A DNA stretch of 15,294 nucleotides from JAJTFW01 sp964584995 (GTDB lineage: Bacteria; Bacteroidota; Bacteroidia; AKYH767-A; OLB10): assembly GCA_964584995.1 (NCBI GenBank), contig CAZPCA010000058.1:1-15294 (forward strand), read 5' to 3'. Position 1 is the first letter of the stretch; each line of letters begins with the position of its first letter. The translations under genes and the position numbers were made by a program. Below are positions 14,001 through 15,294 of this stretch, one piece after another. Below the pieces are notes generated by a model. The model made no database searches. It saw only the letters and a list, made by a program, of their open reading frames with translations, and was not told the origin of the DNA.

Positions 14001-15294
14001 ACCATCAGTGCAAGTGGTCCGACAACTTTCTGTCAAGGCGGATCCGTCACGCTCAGTGCCAACAGTGGAAGCAGTTACCTTTGGTCCAATGGCGCAACTA
14101 CCCAAACTATCAGTGTAACTACGACCGGAAATTATCTGGTAACCGTTACCGGAGCGGGCGGTAGCGCTACCTCCACCCCTGCTGCCGTAACTGTAAATGC
14201 CAGCCCTGTCAATACTATCAGCTATACAGGACCTACCACCATTTGCCAGGGCAGCAGCATGTTGCTCACCGCAGGTGCATCTTCCGGCAATTACCTTTGG
14301 TCGAACGGATCAACAACAAGGAGCATCTCTGTAAACAGTGCCGGCAGCTATTCGGTGATTGTTACTGCACCCACCGGATGTACTTCTGTTTCGAGTCCTG
14401 TGGCAGTGACCATCACTGCTGTCACGCAGGCCTCCGTCAGCACGAGCGGAGCCACTACTTTATGCAGTGGCGGAACCGTTACCCTAAGCGCGAATCTGGG
14501 CAGCAGTTATGTGTGGTCTAACGGCTCCACCTCCCGCACATTGAACGTGGGCACCACTGGCAACTACAATGTCACCGTGACCTATTCAAGCGGTTGCAGT
14601 TCTACTTCCAATGCTGTCGCAGTAAATGTAGGATCGGCTCCTGTACCAGTCATCACTGCCAGTGGATCCACCACGCTTTGTCCGGGTGCCAATGTCACGC
14701 TGAGCGCAAGTAACGGAACGGCATACTTGTGGTCGAATGGGGCTACAACTCCATCCATCACAGTAAGTACAGCGGGCAGTTACACGGTGCAGGTTACCCA
14801 GAACGGAGGTTGCTCCGCCACATCCACCGCGACCCAGTTAACGGTTGGAAACGCATCCGTCCCCACGATAACTGCATCGGGTCCCACTACACTTTGTTCA
14901 GGAGGTAGTGTAACGCTTACAGCCAGTAACGGCACAGCCTACCTGTGGTCGAACGGATCGACCACCCAATCCATTACCACCAGTATGAGTGGGAACTTTA
15001 CTGTCAGGGTTACTCAGGCAGGGGGGTGTTCAGCCACTTCATCTGCCACCTCGGTAATCATCGGCAATGCCTCCACGCCGACCATCAGTGCCAATGGACC
15101 TACCACATTCTGCAACGGGGGAAGCGTTACACTGACCGCCAGCAGCGGTACTGCGTACCTCTGGTCCAATGGGGCCACCACCCCTTCCATCACCGTCTCC
15201 GCTTCGGGGAATTACAACGTTCGTGTAACACAATCCGGCGGTTGTTCTGCCACATCCGCCAATACTGTAGTGAGCGTAGGTACCGGTACGGCAC
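11100..15294 (+). CDS. Giant secreted multidomain protein with LamG, CBM-like and Ig-like repeats (3' end outside window)
   Basis: Open from ATG 11100 to the window edge, at least 1,398 codons without a stop. Residues 1 to about 31 are a signal peptide (hydrophobic core 12-26, ending SSAQ). About 35-260 look like a LamG/concanavalin-A-like module (FTFELLFRP; GNWHHLVF at 173-180; a DLDEIALYNYAL block near 238). About 290-800 is a large aromatic-rich region I cannot assign; ENGE at 487-490 and an RPAQWLGFLK...GAENFGCGYF block at about 636-660 recall the strand ends of glycosidase barrels, but this is by eye. About 830-950 resembles a galactose-binding/CBM35-like beta-sandwich (HHVWIRAR; WNWYRY; a late ID-x-I-x-IT). 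From 968 on there are six Ig-like repeats. Probably a surface or released polysaccharide-binding protein, perhaps an enzyme, exported by the T9SS; its sorting domain would be past the edge. Its own promoter lies at 10971-11000; no Shine-Dalgarno. Confidence 0.85.
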   Translation, partial: MKQRLKLYMRLYLSAVLFASMSLTAGVSSAQNWLPRHYWTFNSSSPLADSMGVAPLNPSYFNSTYTISNAQANSGVGKYLTLGKTSRAITSNVPFSPDSGFTFELLFRPSSNPLEITQLITRRDGAISIRFCFPYFRFTTRSIPTGSSSVATDNWDLDLEAIGRASYGYYVDGNWHHLVFKYNARTGTKEIWVDGELPSGFSKTLAPGAIPLNTGNSSSNIIDLNTNTAYYQCTGDLDEIALYNYALPNNMVYKHYQDFTQRKSYSFANSTIAPPTASPVTAPVNPSEFAPGHPNSNIDALTQLKSFPAARTRPGTTLFPNFQVFNPAHVAGEGTSSFSQSLLVQRSRDVQTELVKNFNYALMVTSNTGRYSSFSDTNNFDGAWVKLANQNPTWKTSANTYWPQLNPKVIGKTSTIPYIESKTLPSNSYLRNSAGQFLDMYGNVVTSGRTISPESPLDSLRQDGQTQRFYLSELTSKLTRPLDIVFENGEVIPSWTDAAIQKDPTALGAYNNSGLTSIKKYKARGFNRLTSAYMNEWRTLSGLSNTRIYHYYLNGHPVYAWDWAETRTLQSNTNNQRYSSVDIYMQWPGNWRYWQGAAHGWQYVIEGRHEEITLGDKLYSPVVCPGWNSNEEVIPRPAQWLGFLKAIAMTGAENFGCGYFVTTQPYQNPNNYVWQMAIPGYAQGIASRFDDLFANGFLMTGDVPQSISSGNGKPGYTFYAGDFRKLVVARKHISLPRFAITGTIQPHSNMNGNAELEGDATINLDGQALTFKIRRQGSTYIYDKTNAAAPVFYQLDAWHENTHPYYWSNTFQLEAEIFDNPGPNFELKTQVPAGTSPGDFRNYTTYLAFKSTSGAEYNFTPRGTQAVTHHVWIRARSRGGVNSGFNVSLDNVNLYTVNCVNDTNWNWYRYNASTGALMTFNNLSVASHKLTITPLNTNLEIDLITITPSSGNFYSSFAAPCGLTASATISASGPTTFCQGGSVTLSANSGSSYLWSNGATTQTISVTTTGNYLVTVTGAGGSATSTPAAVTVNASPVNTISYTGPTTICQGSSMLLTAGASSGNYLWSNGSTTRSISVNSAGSYSVIVTAPTGCTSVSSPVAVTITAVTQASVSTSGATTLCSGGTVTLSANLGSSYVWSNGSTSRTLNVGTTGNYNVTVTYSSGCSSTSNAVAVNVGSAPVPVITASGSTTLCPGANVTLSASNGTAYLWSNGATTPSITVSTAGSYTVQVTQNGGCSATSTATQLTVGNASVPTITASGPTTLCSGGSVTLTASNGTAYLWSNGSTTQSITTSMSGNFTVRVTQAGGCSATSSATSVIIGNASTPTISANGPTTFCNGGSVTLTASSGTAYLWSNGATTPSITVSASGNYNVRVTQSGGCSATSANTVVSVGTGTA
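14001..15294 (+). repeat. Six tandem Ig-like repeats of about 72 residues in the giant protein
   Basis: Repeat starts are at 14001, 14214, 14433, 14649, 14865 and 15081; lengths are 213, 219, 216, 216 and 216 bases, with the sixth cut 3 bases short by the window edge. The consensus is a G-x-TT-x-C-x-G-x-x-VTL block, then YLWSNG-x-TT, then G-x-Y-x-V-x-VT and a GCS-x-TS end. Two cysteines frame each repeat and could form a disulphide, except in the first, where the second Cys is missing. The last three copies are the most alike. More copies may follow beyond the window. Confidence 0.9.

Noticed and set aside
14001..15294. Regular repeats as a possible CRISPR array
   Set aside because: The period is about 216 bases, the reading frame stays open through all copies, and the similarity is at the protein level.

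Overview
The window reads as a chromosome segment of a Bacteroidota bacterium of the gliding or saprophytic kind (Chitinophagia, Saprospiria or Sphingobacteriia-like; the genus cannot be fixed from the sequence). The evidence is a PorX-type response regulator of the type IX secretion system (T9SS), a stand-alone CHU_C (type B) T9SS sorting domain, an lpxC-fabZ fusion, weak or absent Shine-Dalgarno sites, and several matches to the Bacteroidota promoter pattern (TTTG, about 19 bases, TAnnTTTG).

Layout. Bases 1-128 are the 3' end of a plus-strand gene whose product ends in a dockerin-like EF-hand loop. It converges on a minus-strand operon, and a perfect 17-bp stem hairpin at 171-208 separates the two. 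The operon (3419 down to 227) is porX, tsaE and alanine dehydrogenase, each joined to the next by a 4-base ATGA overlap. From the shared upstream region 3420-3588 a plus-strand cluster diverges: an HD-domain dNTPase-like phosphohydrolase, lpxD, an lpxC-fabZ fusion, lpxA and an ABC-type ATPase (3589-8753). Three of these genes supply the first committed steps of lipid A synthesis, and FabZ supplies the competing fatty-acid dehydratase. Two minus-strand genes follow, each with its own promoter: a small helical protein (9145-8759) and a secreted CpeT-like protein (9897-9283).

The right third is accessory and surface-related. A 150-residue protein at 10196-10648 is little more than a signal peptide plus a T9SS type B sorting domain. 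After a 451-base gap holding a well-formed promoter, a very large gene starts at 11100 and is still open at the window edge (at least 1,398 codons). It encodes a signal peptide, a LamG-like module, a roughly 500-residue unassigned module that may be a glycosidase-like barrel, a galactose-binding-like (CBM) module and at least six tandem Ig-like repeats of about 72 residues. It looks like a secreted, polysaccharide-binding or -degrading surface protein, probably exported by the T9SS that PorX controls. Its sorting domain would lie outside the window.

The core genes are standard. The parts least explained by known annotation are the central module of the giant protein, the regulatory DNA in front of it, the nearly cargo-free sorting-domain protein, and the hairpins and small ORF around that protein. 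No CRISPR array, insertion sequence, phage gene, tRNA or rRNA was seen.
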